A stretch of 64,000 bases of DNA from Massilia sp. Root418 (GCF_001425265.1 NZ_LMEC01000001.1:950036-1014035); one strand, 5' to 3'; positions 48,669-57,281 are shown, numbered from the stretch's first letter. Translations and numbers: made by a program. The notes: generated from the letters alone by a model not told the origin.

Positions 48669-49271
48669 CTATAGAAAGGTGCAGGCCTGGCTGATATCGA
48701 GCCGTGGGCTGCGGGGGAACAGCCCGGCGGGGTCGCCGTAGCCCAGGTTGGAAAGAAAATTGACCTTGATGCGGCCGTCCGGGAAGAACTCGCGGTTGAC
48801 GGCCGCCGCATCGAAGCCGGATAGCGGACCGCAGTCCAGGCCGAGCGCGCGCGCGGCCAGCATCAGCCAGGCCCCCTGCAGGCTGCTGTTGCGGAAGGCA
48901 GTGGCTTCGGCCAGCGCCGCACTGGCTTCGAACATGGCGCCTGCGCCGGGGCTGTGCGGGAACAGCTGCGGCAGGTGTTCGTGGAAGCGCGTGTCGTAGG
49001 CAATCACCGCCGCCACGGGCGCGCTGCGCACCTTTTCCACGTTGCCGGGACTAAGTGCCGGCAGCAGGCGCGCCTTGGCCTCGTCCGTGCGCAGGAACAG
49101 GAAGCGCGCCGGACAACCGTTCACGCTGGTGGGACAGAGCTTGGCCAGCTGGTACAGCTGCACCAGCAGCGCGTCGTCCACCGCGCGCGGCAGCCAGGCG
49201 TTGTGGGAGCGGGCGTGGCGGAACAGCAGGTCCAGCGCGTCGTCCGCCACCCGGTTTGGCGCGGCGGTCAT
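48669..49271 (-). CDS. nitroreductase-family protein, RutE-like malonic semialdehyde reductase
   Basis: A 200-residue FMN-dependent NAD(P)H reductase-fold protein. LYQLAKLCPTSVNGCPARF near the N terminus and LGLDCGPLSGFDAAAVNREFF with KVNFLSNLGYGD near the C terminus are characteristic of RutE/YdfG-type malonic semialdehyde reductase. It probably reduces a semialdehyde made by the operon. It follows a RidA-family gene with a four-base overlap, echoing the RutC/RutE pairing of pyrimidine degradation, but RutA, RutB and RutD are absent here. Confidence 0.85.
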   Translation of the reverse strand: MTAAPNRVADDALDLLFRHARSHNAWLPRAVDDALLVQLYQLAKLCPTSVNGCPARFLFLRTDEAKARLLPALSPGNVEKVRSAPVAAVIAYDTRFHEHLPQLFPHSPGAGAMFEASAALAEATAFRNSSLQGAWLMLAARALGLDCGPLSGFDAAAVNREFFPDGRIKVNFLSNLGYGDPAGLFPRSPRLDISQACTFL

Positions 49272-49684
49272 GCACCCTCCGCGGCTTGCGGCTGGTAGGC
49301 CACCACCGTCAACTCCACCACCATGTGCGGATGCGGCAGCTGGTGCACGGCCACCGTGGTGCGCGCGGCGCGGCCGTTGAAGTGTTCGCCGTAGATGGCG
49401 TTATAGGCCTGGAAGTCCGCCATGTCGGTCAGGTAGGCGGTCACCGCCACGCAATCGGACAGGCGGGCGCCCGCCTGCGCCAGCGCCGCCTCCACCTTGG
49501 CGATCGCGATGCGGGTCTGGTGTGCCGCGTCGAACACCACGCCGCCCTGCGGCAGATGGCGCACGCCGGCAATGCTGCCATCGGCCTGGCGCGCGCTCAT
49601 GCCCGAGACATGGATGAAGTCTCCCGCGCGGCAGTATGCCGGGTAGCGTCCCAGCGCGGCGACGCGCTGCACGGCCGCGCTCAT
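49268..49684 (-). CDS. RidA-family protein
   Basis: A 138-residue RidA-fold protein. The C-terminal HQLPHPHMVVELTVVAYQP closely resembles the 2-aminomuconate deaminase at 39550, and the middle segment QAYNAIYGEHFNGRAARTTVAV matches too. It therefore belongs to the aminomuconate-deaminase-like branch rather than to general RidA. It overlaps both neighbours by four bases. It may deaminate an enamine acid in the pathway of this operon; the substrate is not known. Confidence 0.86.
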   Translation of the reverse strand: MSAAVQRVAALGRYPAYCRAGDFIHVSGMSARQADGSIAGVRHLPQGGVVFDAAHQTRIAIAKVEAALAQAGARLSDCVAVTAYLTDMADFQAYNAIYGEHFNGRAARTTVAVHQLPHPHMVVELTVVAYQPQAAEGA

Positions 49685-50598
49685 GGCTGCTCCAGCGCGG
49701 CCATGGCGAAGCCGGCGGCCGCCAGCTCGGCCAGCAGCGACGCCTGCTGCTGCGCACTCAGCGGCGACAGCGGCGGACGCTGCACCTGCCACTGCTGCTG
49801 GCCGCGCGCATGGCCAATGGCCCATTTCAGCGCGGCGATCATCGGGTACTTCTGGAAGATCCGCCGGATGCGGTCCACCTGCTGCTGCGCCGCCGCGGCG
49901 CCCGGCGCCGCCCAATTGGCGCAAAGCGCCGAGATGGCGGCCGGATTGACGTTGATGGTGGCGGAAATGCAGCCGGCCGCACCCAGCGGCATGGCGCGGG
50001 TGAGGAAGCTCTCGGAAGCGGGAAAGATGGCCAGATGCGGGAAATTGCGCAGCATGGCTTCGATGTTGGCCCAGTCCCCATTGCTGTCTTTCACACCCGC
50101 GATCTGGTCCGGGTAACGCCTGGCCAGGCGCTCGATCAGGCCCAGGCTGATCGGCACACCCGAGAATGCCGGAATGTGGTACAGGAACAGGCGCAGGTTC
50201 GCATCGGCCACCCGCTCGATCAGTTCCGAGTAGTAGGCGAACAAGCCGTCGTCGCTCACGCCTTTGTAGAAAAATGGCGGCAGCACCAGCACGCCGGCGC
50301 AGCCGTGCAGCAGCGCGTGGCGGCTGAGCGCCACGGTATCCGGCAGCGCGCAGCCGCCGGTGCCGGGCAACGTACGGGAGAAGTCGATGCCGCGCCCGCT
50401 CAGGCGGTCCAGCAGCATCATGCGTTCTGCCAGCGACAGCGAGTTGGCCTCGCTGTTGGTGCCGAAGATGGCCAGTCCCGCGCCGTGCCGCTGCAGCCAG
50501 AGGCAGTGCGCGGCGTAGGCGTCGAAGTCGACGTCCAGGCCGGGTGTGAAAGGGGTGACGGCGGGCGCAAAGGCGCCGCTCAGCCGTGGTGCTGCCAT
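49681..50598 (-). CDS. dihydrodipicolinate synthase-family lyase (DapA/NanA fold)
   Basis: A 305-residue class I aldolase-fold protein. The Schiff-base lysine is in IAGVKDSNGDW, the catalytic tyrosine in LFLYHIPAFSG, and the substrate loop reads FGTNSEANSLS in place of the usual GTTGE. The family includes lysine synthesis, sialic acid, and sugar or aromatic hydratase-aldolases that release or add pyruvate. In this operon a pyruvate-releasing aldolase step is likely. It is not the housekeeping DapA. Confidence 0.86.
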   Translation of the reverse strand: MAAPRLSGAFAPAVTPFTPGLDVDFDAYAAHCLWLQRHGAGLAIFGTNSEANSLSLAERMMLLDRLSGRGIDFSRTLPGTGGCALPDTVALSRHALLHGCAGVLVLPPFFYKGVSDDGLFAYYSELIERVADANLRLFLYHIPAFSGVPISLGLIERLARRYPDQIAGVKDSNGDWANIEAMLRNFPHLAIFPASESFLTRAMPLGAAGCISATINVNPAAISALCANWAAPGAAAAQQQVDRIRRIFQKYPMIAALKWAIGHARGQQQWQVQRPPLSPLSAQQQASLLAELAAAGFAMAALEQP

Positions 50599-50613
50599 GG
50601 TGATCTCTCCTGT

Positions 50614-51558
50614 TTATATTGTCGGGCGCGTGCTGTCGAGGAAATCGATCAGCGCGGGGCCGAAGCTGCGGTCCGCCGTGTCCAGGTGGGCGACGATGGA
50701 GGTATGGTTGTGGCCGGGGACTTGCAGGAACCGCAGTCCCTGCGCGCCGGCTTGCAGCGCGCGGTGGAAGAACTCGGCGCCGTAAGCGTCCAGGTGCGGG
50801 TTCTCATACTCGGCGATGGCGACCAGCGTGGGCAGGTCCAGGCGCCGGGCATGGGTGACGGGTGAACGCTGCTCGTAAAGCGACTCGTCGTTCCCCCAGT
50901 AGGCGCGCACGCCCGCCGCATTCGGGTTGCTCGGCAACGCATCCGCCCGCAGCCGCGCGCTGACCAGCACCAGGCCGGCCAGCCCGTGGCCCGCGCCTGG
51001 GCCGCCGGTGCCGCCGCTGCCGCCGGTGCCGCCAATATCCAGCGCGTAGCTGGCCGCGTGGGCGCCGCCGGCCGAATGCCCGATCAGCACGATGTGGCGG
51101 GGATTGCCGCCATAGCCGCCGATATGGGCGCGCAGCCAGGCCAGCGCCAGGGCCACGTCATCCGCGCCGCCGGGGAAAGGCGCTTCGGGCGCCAGCCGGT
51201 ATTCCAGGTTCACCGCCACATAGCCATGGCGCGCCAGGTAGCGCGTAACGTTGCCGTAGATTTCGGCATTGCTGTTCATCTCGCCCCGCATGAACGCGCC
51301 GCCGTGCACGAATACCGCTACCGGCGCGCCGCTCAGCGGCGTGGCTGCGCTGCGGTAGATGTCCAGCCGCTGCCGGGCGTGGCCACCATAAGCGAGCCCC
51401 GCATCGACGGCGATGCCGGAACGGTCTGCAGCGGACAGCAGCGGCGTATAGATCTCCACCACCTGTTTGCGGTGCTGGTTGATGTCATGCGCCCACACCG
51501 GCCCCAGGGCCCGTAGCGCCGCCGCGTCCGCAGCCGGCAGGCCTTCGAATGGCCGCAT
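50614..51558 (-). CDS. alpha/beta hydrolase (arylformamidase/esterase-like)
   Basis: A 314-residue hydrolase. The oxyanion motif HGGAF, the nucleophile elbow GHSAGG and a C-terminal histidine (PGHNHTSIV) with an upstream acid make a full triad. The layout, with YTPLLSAADRSG, ARQRLDIYRSAA and RYLARHGYVAVNLEYRLAPEAPFPG, resembles BD-FAE/arylformamidase-type enzymes and also hormone-sensitive-lipase-type esterases. A Gly-rich insertion (GGTGGSGGTGGPGAG) follows the elbow. It might deformylate N-formylkynurenine or hydrolyse another amide or ester. Its ATG overlaps the ATPase stop by one base. Confidence 0.82.
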   Translation of the reverse strand: MRPFEGLPAADAAALRALGPVWAHDINQHRKQVVEIYTPLLSAADRSGIAVDAGLAYGGHARQRLDIYRSAATPLSGAPVAVFVHGGAFMRGEMNSNAEIYGNVTRYLARHGYVAVNLEYRLAPEAPFPGGADDVALALAWLRAHIGGYGGNPRHIVLIGHSAGGAHAASYALDIGGTGGSGGTGGPGAGHGLAGLVLVSARLRADALPSNPNAAGVRAYWGNDESLYEQRSPVTHARRLDLPTLVAIAEYENPHLDAYGAEFFHRALQAGAQGLRFLQVPGHNHTSIVAHLDTADRSFGPALIDFLDSTRPTI

Positions 51559-52379
51559 CAATACACCCCCATGATATGGCTCAGCTGCGCGATATATTCG
51601 CCGTAGCGCGGATTGGTCTTCACGTGCTCGGGCCTGCGCGGGCGCGGCAGGTCGATGCAGATGTCGTGGATGATGCGGCCCGGACGGCCGGACATCACCA
51701 GCACCCGGTCCGACAGGAACACCGCCTCCTGGATGCTGTGCGTGACCAGCAGCACCGTCTTCATGTGCTCCTGCCAGATGCGCAGCAGCTCCACGTTGAG
51801 CAGGTCGCGCGTCAAGGCGTCCAGCGCGCCGAACGGTTCGTCCATCAGCAGGATTTTCGGGTCCAGCGCCAGGATCTGGCCGATGGAGGCGCGCTGCCGC
51901 ATGCCGCCCGACAGCTGGTGCGGATAGCTGTTTTCGAAACCGGACAGGCCCAGCGTGCGCACCAGCTCGCGCACCCTGGCCGCCAGCGCCTCGCGCGGCA
52001 GCTTGCGCAGTTCCGCGCCGAGCAGCATGTTCTGCTCCACGGTCAGCCACGGCAGCATATTGCTGGCCTGGAAAACCACGCCGATCTCCGGCACCGGCTG
52101 CACCATGGCGCGGTTGCACACTTGCACCAGCCCTTCGCTGTGCGGCACCAGTCCCGCCACGATGCGCAGCAAGGTGCTTTTGCCGCAGCCGCTGGGGCCG
52201 AGGATGGAGACAAACTCGCGGTCGCGTACCGCCAGCGACACGTCCTCCAGCGCGTTGACCGGCTGCTTGCCCGGAAAGCGCTTCACCACGTTGGCCACGC
52301 GTATGACTTCCGGCTGGCCGGCGGCGCCGGCCGCCGCCTGCGCGGCGTCATCCGGCTTGTTCATTATCTTCAGGTTCAT
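51558..52379 (-). CDS. ABC transporter ATPase (NitT/TauT family)
   Basis: A 273-residue ATPase with Walker A GPSGCGKST, Q-loop FQASNMLPW, signature LSGGMRQR, Walker B ILLMDEPFGALD and the switch histidine in VTHSIQEAVF. It belongs to the nitrate/sulfonate/bicarbonate and THI5-related importer family. The start at 52379 overlaps the permease stop by four bases. It energises uptake together with the permease and the binding protein of this operon. Confidence 0.93.
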   Translation of the reverse strand: MNLKIMNKPDDAAQAAAGAAGQPEVIRVANVVKRFPGKQPVNALEDVSLAVRDREFVSILGPSGCGKSTLLRIVAGLVPHSEGLVQVCNRAMVQPVPEIGVVFQASNMLPWLTVEQNMLLGAELRKLPREALAARVRELVRTLGLSGFENSYPHQLSGGMRQRASIGQILALDPKILLMDEPFGALDALTRDLLNVELLRIWQEHMKTVLLVTHSIQEAVFLSDRVLVMSGRPGRIIHDICIDLPRPRRPEHVKTNPRYGEYIAQLSHIMGVY

Positions 52380-53119
52380 ACCGCCTTCCCCCTCCACCAC
52401 ACCGCGCGCGACGCCACTTCCACCGCCCAGTACAGCAAACTGGCCAGCAGCGTGATCGCCAGGATGGCGGCAAACATCAGATCCGTCTGGGCGTTGGCCG
52501 TGGCCAGCGTCATCAAGTGTCCCAGTCCCTTTTCCGCGCCGATGAACTCACCGACGATGGCGCCGATCACCGCCAGCGGCATGGCAATCTTCACGCCGTC
52601 CACGAAGCTGGGCAGCGCGGACGGCAGCTGCAGGCGCAGCAAGGTGTCCCAGCGCGACGCGCCCAGTGCCCGGAAGTGCTCGTCCAGGTTGGCGGCAATG
52701 CCCGACAGTCCGCCCAGGGTGGCAATCACCAGCGGGAAGAAAGCGAACAGGAAGGTGGATGCCAGCTTTGACGCGAAGCCGTAGCCGAACCACACGATCA
52801 TCAGCGGGGCCAGCGCGATCTTCGGCATGCTTTGCAGCGCCGTGATGAAGGGGTACAGCGTGCGCCGCGCGAAGCCGTTGAAATGGATCGCCACGCCCAG
52901 CACCACGCCGCCCACCACGGCCAGCGCGAAGCCGGCCAGCACTTCCAGCAGCGTGACCCAGCATTCGGCCAGCAGCAGCTCGCGCTGCTCCCAGCCCGCC
53001 GCCAATACCTTGCTCAGCGGCGGCATCAGGTAGCTGCGCACGCCGCTCAGCGCCACGCCGTACTCCCACAGGAGCGCGAACGCGCCCCAGAACAGCACCG
53101 TTTCCATGGTCCGTTTCAT
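52376..53119 (-). CDS. ABC transporter permease (NitT/TauT family)
   Basis: A 247-residue membrane protein with about six helices and the EAA-type loop seen as FRALGASRWDTLLRLQLPSALPSFVDGVKIA. The early LLEVLAGFALAVVGGVVLG and ALQSMPKIALAPLMIVWFGYG segments are typical of SsuC/TauC/ThiX permeases. It works with the ATPase downstream and the NMT1-type binding protein upstream; a VOC gene is inserted between them. Confidence 0.92.
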   Translation of the reverse strand: MKRTMETVLFWGAFALLWEYGVALSGVRSYLMPPLSKVLAAGWEQRELLLAECWVTLLEVLAGFALAVVGGVVLGVAIHFNGFARRTLYPFITALQSMPKIALAPLMIVWFGYGFASKLASTFLFAFFPLVIATLGGLSGIAANLDEHFRALGASRWDTLLRLQLPSALPSFVDGVKIAMPLAVIGAIVGEFIGAEKGLGHLMTLATANAQTDLMFAAILAITLLASLLYWAVEVASRAVWWRGKAV

Positions 53120-53128
53120 GTGCCCTCC

Positions 53129-53671
53129 TCAGCTCTTGCCGGACTTCGCATCCACCACCGCCTGCGGCGGCGGCACCACGAAATGCTTGAAACGGTACTG
53201 GTCGAAGGACTCGATGTTGCGCTCCCAGACCTTGGCTTGGTACCCGCTGCCCGGCGGTATCTGCGTCATCTCGCAATACACTTCCACGTTGTTGCCGTCC
53301 GGGTCCTTGAAGACCAGGAACAGGTTCTCGCCCGGGCCGTGCTTGCCGATGCCGCGCACGATCTCCACGCCGTGCGCCTTCAGCACTTCCACCGTGCGGT
53401 CGATCTCGGCGCGGTCTTCCACCAGGTAGGAAAAATGCTCCACCCCGGGACGGCCGTAGTGCGGCAGGTCGTCCATGCCGGGCGAACCGGGCGGGATTTG
53501 CGACAGTGCCAGGTCGTGGTGGTCCTGGCCGGCGCGCAGGAACACCATCTGGTCGCCGATCCAGTCGGACACGGTCAGGCCCACCACTTCCGTATAAAAG
53601 CGCGCAGACTTGTGGATGTCGCGCACCATCAGCACCAGGTGCCCGAGTTTTTTGGGTCGCAGCTTTTCCAT
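53129..53671 (-). CDS. VOC family protein, extradiol-dioxygenase-like
   Basis: A 180-residue VOC protein. Candidate metal ligands are His in LGHLVLMVRD, His in PGVEHFSYLV and Glu in NNVEVYCEM, the arrangement of extradiol ring-cleaving dioxygenases and glyoxalases. AGQDHHDLALSQ is typical of the dioxygenase-like branch. It is inserted among importer genes, suggesting that the imported compound is its substrate or precursor. Ring cleavage is inferred, not shown. Confidence 0.8.
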   Translation of the reverse strand: MEKLRPKKLGHLVLMVRDIHKSARFYTEVVGLTVSDWIGDQMVFLRAGQDHHDLALSQIPPGSPGMDDLPHYGRPGVEHFSYLVEDRAEIDRTVEVLKAHGVEIVRGIGKHGPGENLFLVFKDPDGNNVEVYCEMTQIPPGSGYQAKVWERNIESFDQYRFKHFVVPPPQAVVDAKSGKS

Positions 53672-53672
53672 C

Positions 53673-54680
53673 TCACTCTCCTACAAAACGGTTGGTATAG
53701 ATTTCGGACGTCTTCACCGGTGCGGTCACGCTGAAAGCTTTCTTCACGAAGTCGGCGGTGGCCTGCATGCGCTCGTCGTGCATCCAGCCGGTCTTCTTCG
53801 CGCCCGCTTCCGGCGCATGCATCAATTCGCTGGTCTCCTCGATCTGCTGGCGCAGCACCGACTTGTCGATCAGCTTCTGCTGGCGGGCGATCAACTCCAC
53901 TGCGTCGGCCGGGTTCTTCGCCTGGTATTCGTAGCCCCGGTAAGTGGCCGCCACGAAGCGCTTGACCAGGTCCGGATTGGAGGCGATCAGCTTTTCGCTG
54001 GTGACGATGCCATTGCCGTACAAGTTCAGTTTGAAGTCGCGGTAGCGCAGCGCGCCGAGCTTGATGTCGTTCTTCTGCGCCATCCGCTCCAGCACCGGCT
54101 TGTTGGCGCCCTCCCAGCATTCGGCCAGGTCGATCGATCCGTCCAGGAAAGCAGTGTTGATGACGGCGGGATCAAGGCGCAGCAGCTTCACGTGGTCCGG
54201 CGGAAGGTTATTGGCCGCCAGCCAGGCCGGGATCACGTTGTGCAGCGGCGATGCGGCGCCGCCGCCGATGACCAGGCCTTTCAGGTCGGCGATGGTCTTG
54301 ATCTTGCGGTTCGGTTTTTCGACGTAGCACAGGGCCGCCGGCCAGCGCGTGTTGATGGCGCCTACCATGACGGTCTTGCCGCCCTGCGCGCGGTTCAGCA
54401 TCACGCTGATCGGGTCGCCGTAGCCGAACTCGAACAGGCCCTGGTCCACTTCGTTCACGGTGCGCTGCCCGCCATAGCCTCGCGTGGCGCTCACGTCCAG
54501 CCCTGCCTCGGCGTAATAGCCCTTGGCGATGGCCACCAGCACGCCGCTGGTGCTGCCCTGCGGTAGCCAGGCCAGGTTGAAGCGCACCGTCTCCGCCGCC
54601 AGCGCGGGCGCGGCGCCGGCCATGGCGGCAGCGGCGGCCGTGGCCGTGACGGCGCGGCGCAGCAGGCGCCGGGACCTCAT
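53673..54680 (-). CDS. ABC transporter substrate-binding protein (NMT1/THI5-like)
   Basis: A 335-residue exported binding protein with an Arg-rich signal peptide (MRSRRLLRRAVTATAAAAA, cleavage near ALAAE). VRFNLAWLPQGSTSGVLVAIAKGYYAEAGLDV and FEFGYGDPISVMLNRAQG are typical of the NMT1/SsuA-like family that binds pyrimidine precursors, sulfonates or aromatic acids. It is the solute receptor of the importer encoded downstream. The start overlaps the FAH-family stop by four bases. Confidence 0.9.
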   Translation of the reverse strand: MRSRRLLRRAVTATAAAAAMAGAAPALAAETVRFNLAWLPQGSTSGVLVAIAKGYYAEAGLDVSATRGYGGQRTVNEVDQGLFEFGYGDPISVMLNRAQGGKTVMVGAINTRWPAALCYVEKPNRKIKTIADLKGLVIGGGAASPLHNVIPAWLAANNLPPDHVKLLRLDPAVINTAFLDGSIDLAECWEGANKPVLERMAQKNDIKLGALRYRDFKLNLYGNGIVTSEKLIASNPDLVKRFVAATYRGYEYQAKNPADAVELIARQQKLIDKSVLRQQIEETSELMHAPEAGAKKTGWMHDERMQATADFVKKAFSVTAPVKTSEIYTNRFVGE

Positions 54681-55642
54681 GCGGCCTCCTTGCGCGCAGG
54701 CGCTGCAACCACCCGGTTGCGGATGCTGCCTATGCTTTCGATGGTCGCCACCATCTCGTCGCCGGGCTTCAGGTAGACGCCGCGCCCCATGCCCACGCCG
54801 TTCGGCGTGCCGGTGGCCAGCAGGTCGCCCGGCTTCAGCGTCAGCATGCCGGACAGGTAGGCAATCTGCTCGGCGATGTTGAAGATCATGGCGTCGGCGG
54901 TATCGTCCTGCATCATCTCGCCGTTCACCGAAAGCTGCAGGCGCAGGCCTTGCGGGCGTTCGATGCAGGCGCGCGGCACCACCCAGGGGCCGATGGGGCC
55001 GAAAGTGTCGTGGCTTTTGCCGCGGAACCAATCATGCTTGAAGGGGTAGTCGCTGCGGCGGTTCAGGTCGCGTGCAGTGACGTCGTTGAACACCGTGTAG
55101 CCGGCGATGTAGTCGTATGCCTCTTCCACGCTGACATTGCGGCAGGTTTTGCCGATGATGACGCCCAGCTCCACTTCCCAGTCCAGCTTCTCCGTATCGG
55201 CCGGCATGACCACGTCGGTATCGGTGGCGGTGACGCTGGTTTCCGCCTTCATGAAGCAGAACGGCGCGCTTTCCTCGCGCGGCGCCAGTTCGGTGCCCAT
55301 TTCGCGGGCGTGCTCGTAGAAGTTGGACGCCGCGCCGAAGATGCGGCCCGGCGTGTACGGCACGCCAACGCGGTAGGACTGCGGCGGCAGCGCCGCCACG
55401 CGGCCCGCGCGCAGCAGCCCGGGCAACGCATGCGCCATCTGGCTGAACAGCGGCGCCGCTGCGCCCCAGTCGGCTAGCGCGGCGTTCAAGTCCGCCGCCA
55501 CGCGCGGCTGGTTGCCGGCCACGCCCAGCGCCCCCGCCTCCACCAGCTGGCCGATGTCGTACAGCGCCTCGCCCACCACCAGCGCCAGTTTCGCGCCCGC
55601 TCCGCCCTGCTTCAGTTCATATCTTGCGATTGCATGCCACAT
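54677..55642 (-). CDS. fumarylacetoacetate hydrolase-family protein
   Basis: A 321-residue FAH-family protein. The metal-binding glutamates are in KLDWEVELGVIIGKT, with a preceding ASNFYEHAREMG and the C-terminal LLATGTPNGVGMGRG loop that is diagnostic of the family. Members hydrolyse C-C bonds of acylpyruvates or hydrate/decarboxylate dienoates, the usual step after ring cleavage. Start at 55642 (MWHAIARYEL) with AAGGAG upstream. It is the first gene of the thirteen-gene run and faces the divergent 2-hydroxyacid dehydrogenase. Confidence 0.9.
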   Translation of the reverse strand: MWHAIARYELKQGGAGAKLALVVGEALYDIGQLVEAGALGVAGNQPRVAADLNAALADWGAAAPLFSQMAHALPGLLRAGRVAALPPQSYRVGVPYTPGRIFGAASNFYEHAREMGTELAPREESAPFCFMKAETSVTATDTDVVMPADTEKLDWEVELGVIIGKTCRNVSVEEAYDYIAGYTVFNDVTARDLNRRSDYPFKHDWFRGKSHDTFGPIGPWVVPRACIERPQGLRLQLSVNGEMMQDDTADAMIFNIAEQIAYLSGMLTLKPGDLLATGTPNGVGMGRGVYLKPGDEMVATIESIGSIRNRVVAAPARKEAA

Positions 55643-55686
55643 CGTTTGTCTCCTTGTTGTTGATAGGAATACGATAATGTCTATCC

Positions 55687-55692
55687 GTATAC
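55687..55692. promoter_or_regulatory. GTATAC core, possible GntR (FCD) operator
   Basis: GTATAC (55687-55692) lies in the 104-base divergent region between the FAH-family gene and the 2-hydroxyacid dehydrogenase. The same core occurs twice upstream of the porin at 57336. It is short, and only recurrence near related genes makes it of interest. Confidence 0.3.
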
Positions 55693-55746
55693 ATAGCAAG
55701 GTAAATGTGTGAAAATTTTCCTCACTTAAAATACGGGGGATGAAAA

Positions 55747-56703
55747 ATGGACTTTTCGATGAAGCCGCAGGTGCTCCTGCTGATCAGCATGGCGGCGCCG
55801 TTTGTGGCAGAAATACAGAGCCGCTGGCCCTTGGCCGCGTTGCCGGATGCGGCCGCGCTGGAGCGGCTGGCGCGTAACGCTCCCGCGCAGCTGGCGGGCG
55901 TGCGCGTGGCCATCACCAACGGCAGCACCGGCCTGCAGGCGGCGCAGATGGACGCGCTGCCGGCGCTGCGCCTGGTGTGCAGCTACGGCGCCGGCTACGA
56001 GAACATCGACCTGGCGGCGGCCGGTGCGCGCGGCATCGCGGTGACGCACGCGCCGGGCGTGAACAACGCCACCGTGGCGGACCATGCGCTGGCGCTGATG
56101 CTCGCCAGCGCGCGCGGCTTGCCGGGCCTGGACCGGGCCGTGAAGGCAGGCCATTGGCTGGCGCACCGCATGGCGAGGCCCGCCGTGCATGGCAAGCGGC
56201 TGGGCATTGTCGGCATGGGAAATATCGGCGCGTTGATTGCGCGGCGGGCTGCGGCATTCGACATGGAGATCGCCTACACCACGCGCAGCGCCAGGCCGGA
56301 GCTGCCTTACCGGCACGTGGCCAGCGTGCTCGAACTGGCGCGCGCGAGCGACTACCTGGTGCTGGCCTGCCCCGGCGGCGCGGCCACGCGGCACCTGGTA
56401 AACGCCGACGTCCTGAAGGCGCTCGGGCCGCAGGGCTTCCTGGTCAATATCGCGCGCGGCAGCGTGGTGGACACGGCGGCCCTGGTGCAGGCGCTGGAGC
56501 GGGGAACCATCGCCGGCGCGGCGCTGGACGTGATCGAGAACGAACCGGCGCTGCCCCCGGGAGCAGCCCTGCTGGATACGCTGATCCTGACGCCGCACAT
56601 CTCAGGCCGCTCGCCGGAAGCGCAGCTGGCGCAGCATGAAGTCCTGCTGGCCAACCTCGCCGCACACTTCGCCGGCGGCGCTTTGCTGCACGCGCTTAGG
56701 TAG
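55747..56703 (+). CDS. 2-hydroxyacid dehydrogenase (D-isomer-specific, NAD-dependent)
   Basis: A 318-residue dehydrogenase. The nucleotide-binding GIVGMGNIGALIARRA is near residue 155-170, and the catalytic triad is present: Arg in NIARGSVVD, Glu in IENEPALP and His in LTPHISGRS. A CSYGAGYENIDL segment matches the hydroxypyruvate/glyoxylate reductase branch. It reduces a 2-keto acid, or oxidises the matching 2-hydroxy acid. It is divergent from the long catabolic operon and ends overlapping the converging VOC gene by eight bases. Confidence 0.9.
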   Translation: MDFSMKPQVLLLISMAAPFVAEIQSRWPLAALPDAAALERLARNAPAQLAGVRVAITNGSTGLQAAQMDALPALRLVCSYGAGYENIDLAAAGARGIAVTHAPGVNNATVADHALALMLASARGLPGLDRAVKAGHWLAHRMARPAVHGKRLGIVGMGNIGALIARRAAAFDMEIAYTTRSARPELPYRHVASVLELARASDYLVLACPGGAATRHLVNADVLKALGPQGFLVNIARGSVVDTAALVQALERGTIAGAALDVIENEPALPPGAALLDTLILTPHISGRSPEAQLAQHEVLLANLAAHFAGGALLHALR

Positions 56704-57187
56704 CGCCGCCAACGATCCCGGCGCGGTCCGCAACCAGGTCCGGATTGCGCAAGGCGGGGCCGGCGCTGCTCGCATCGGCGCCCACGTCCTTCACGGCGCC
56801 GCCCCAGCCATGGTCGGTCAGGTCGACGATCACGCCGTTCGGATCGCGGTATTTCACTTCATAGAAGATATTGCCCTTCACCGGTACTTCGCCCATGTAG
56901 TAGGTGCCGCCGGCCGCTTCCGCGCTGGCGCGCGCAGCGCCGATTTCATCGACCCACATGCCGATGTGGTGCAGGCCGACGAAGTCGCGGCCGCGCTCCC
57001 CCGCCGCCTCGTCGGTCTTGTAGTTCAGCAGCGCGATCGACATCACGCCGTCGCTCAGGTACACCCCGCGCGCAAGCGAGGAATCGGTTTCGCCCACCTT
57101 GCGGAAGCCGAAAGCGTTGACGTAGAACTCGGCCGTCTTCCATGGATCGGGAACGGAAATGGCGATATGGCGCAGCTTGGTGCTCAT
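56696..57187 (-). CDS. VOC family protein
   Basis: A 163-residue VOC protein. Candidate metal ligands are His in LRHIAISVPD and His in LHHIGMWVDE; the usual final Glu position reads D in GVIVDLTDHG, which may lower or alter metal binding. MGEVPVKGNIFYEVKYRDPNG is typical of the glyoxalase/lactoylglutathione-lyase-like group. The start at 57187 (MSTKLRHIAI) has GGAG upstream. Its neighbours suggest membership of the same catabolic regulon. Confidence 0.82.
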   Translation of the reverse strand: MSTKLRHIAISVPDPWKTAEFYVNAFGFRKVGETDSSLARGVYLSDGVMSIALLNYKTDEAAGERGRDFVGLHHIGMWVDEIGAARASAEAAGGTYYMGEVPVKGNIFYEVKYRDPNGVIVDLTDHGWGGAVKDVGADASSAGPALRNPDLVADRAGIVGGAT

Positions 57188-57243
57188 GGTTTCTCCAGTG
57201 TTGTGGTTGATCTGCCGCTCCATTCTAACGAGGTGAAATTTAT

Positions 57244-57281
57244 ATGTATACATTTAAATACACTGGCACACATCGGTATAC
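57244..57281. promoter_or_regulatory. GTATAC palindromes upstream of the porin, possible GntR operators
   Basis: A perfect 10-base palindrome ATGTATACAT lies at 57244-57253 and a second GTATAC at 57276-57281, 32 bases apart, in the divergent gap between the VOC gene and the porin. FCD-type GntR regulators commonly bind such sequences, and one is encoded at 46738. The link is inferred. Confidence 0.45.

Noticed and set aside
49268..49271. The RutE-like and RidA-like genes as part of a rut pyrimidine-degradation operon.
   Set aside because: RutA, RutB, RutD and RutF are absent, and the RidA protein resembles aminomuconate deaminase more than RutC.
50614..51558. The alpha/beta hydrolase as the kynurenine formamidase of the neighbouring pathway.
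   Set aside because: The fold fits, but it is embedded in a different operon between an ATPase and a DapA-family lyase, and esterases share the same motifs. I keep the call general.
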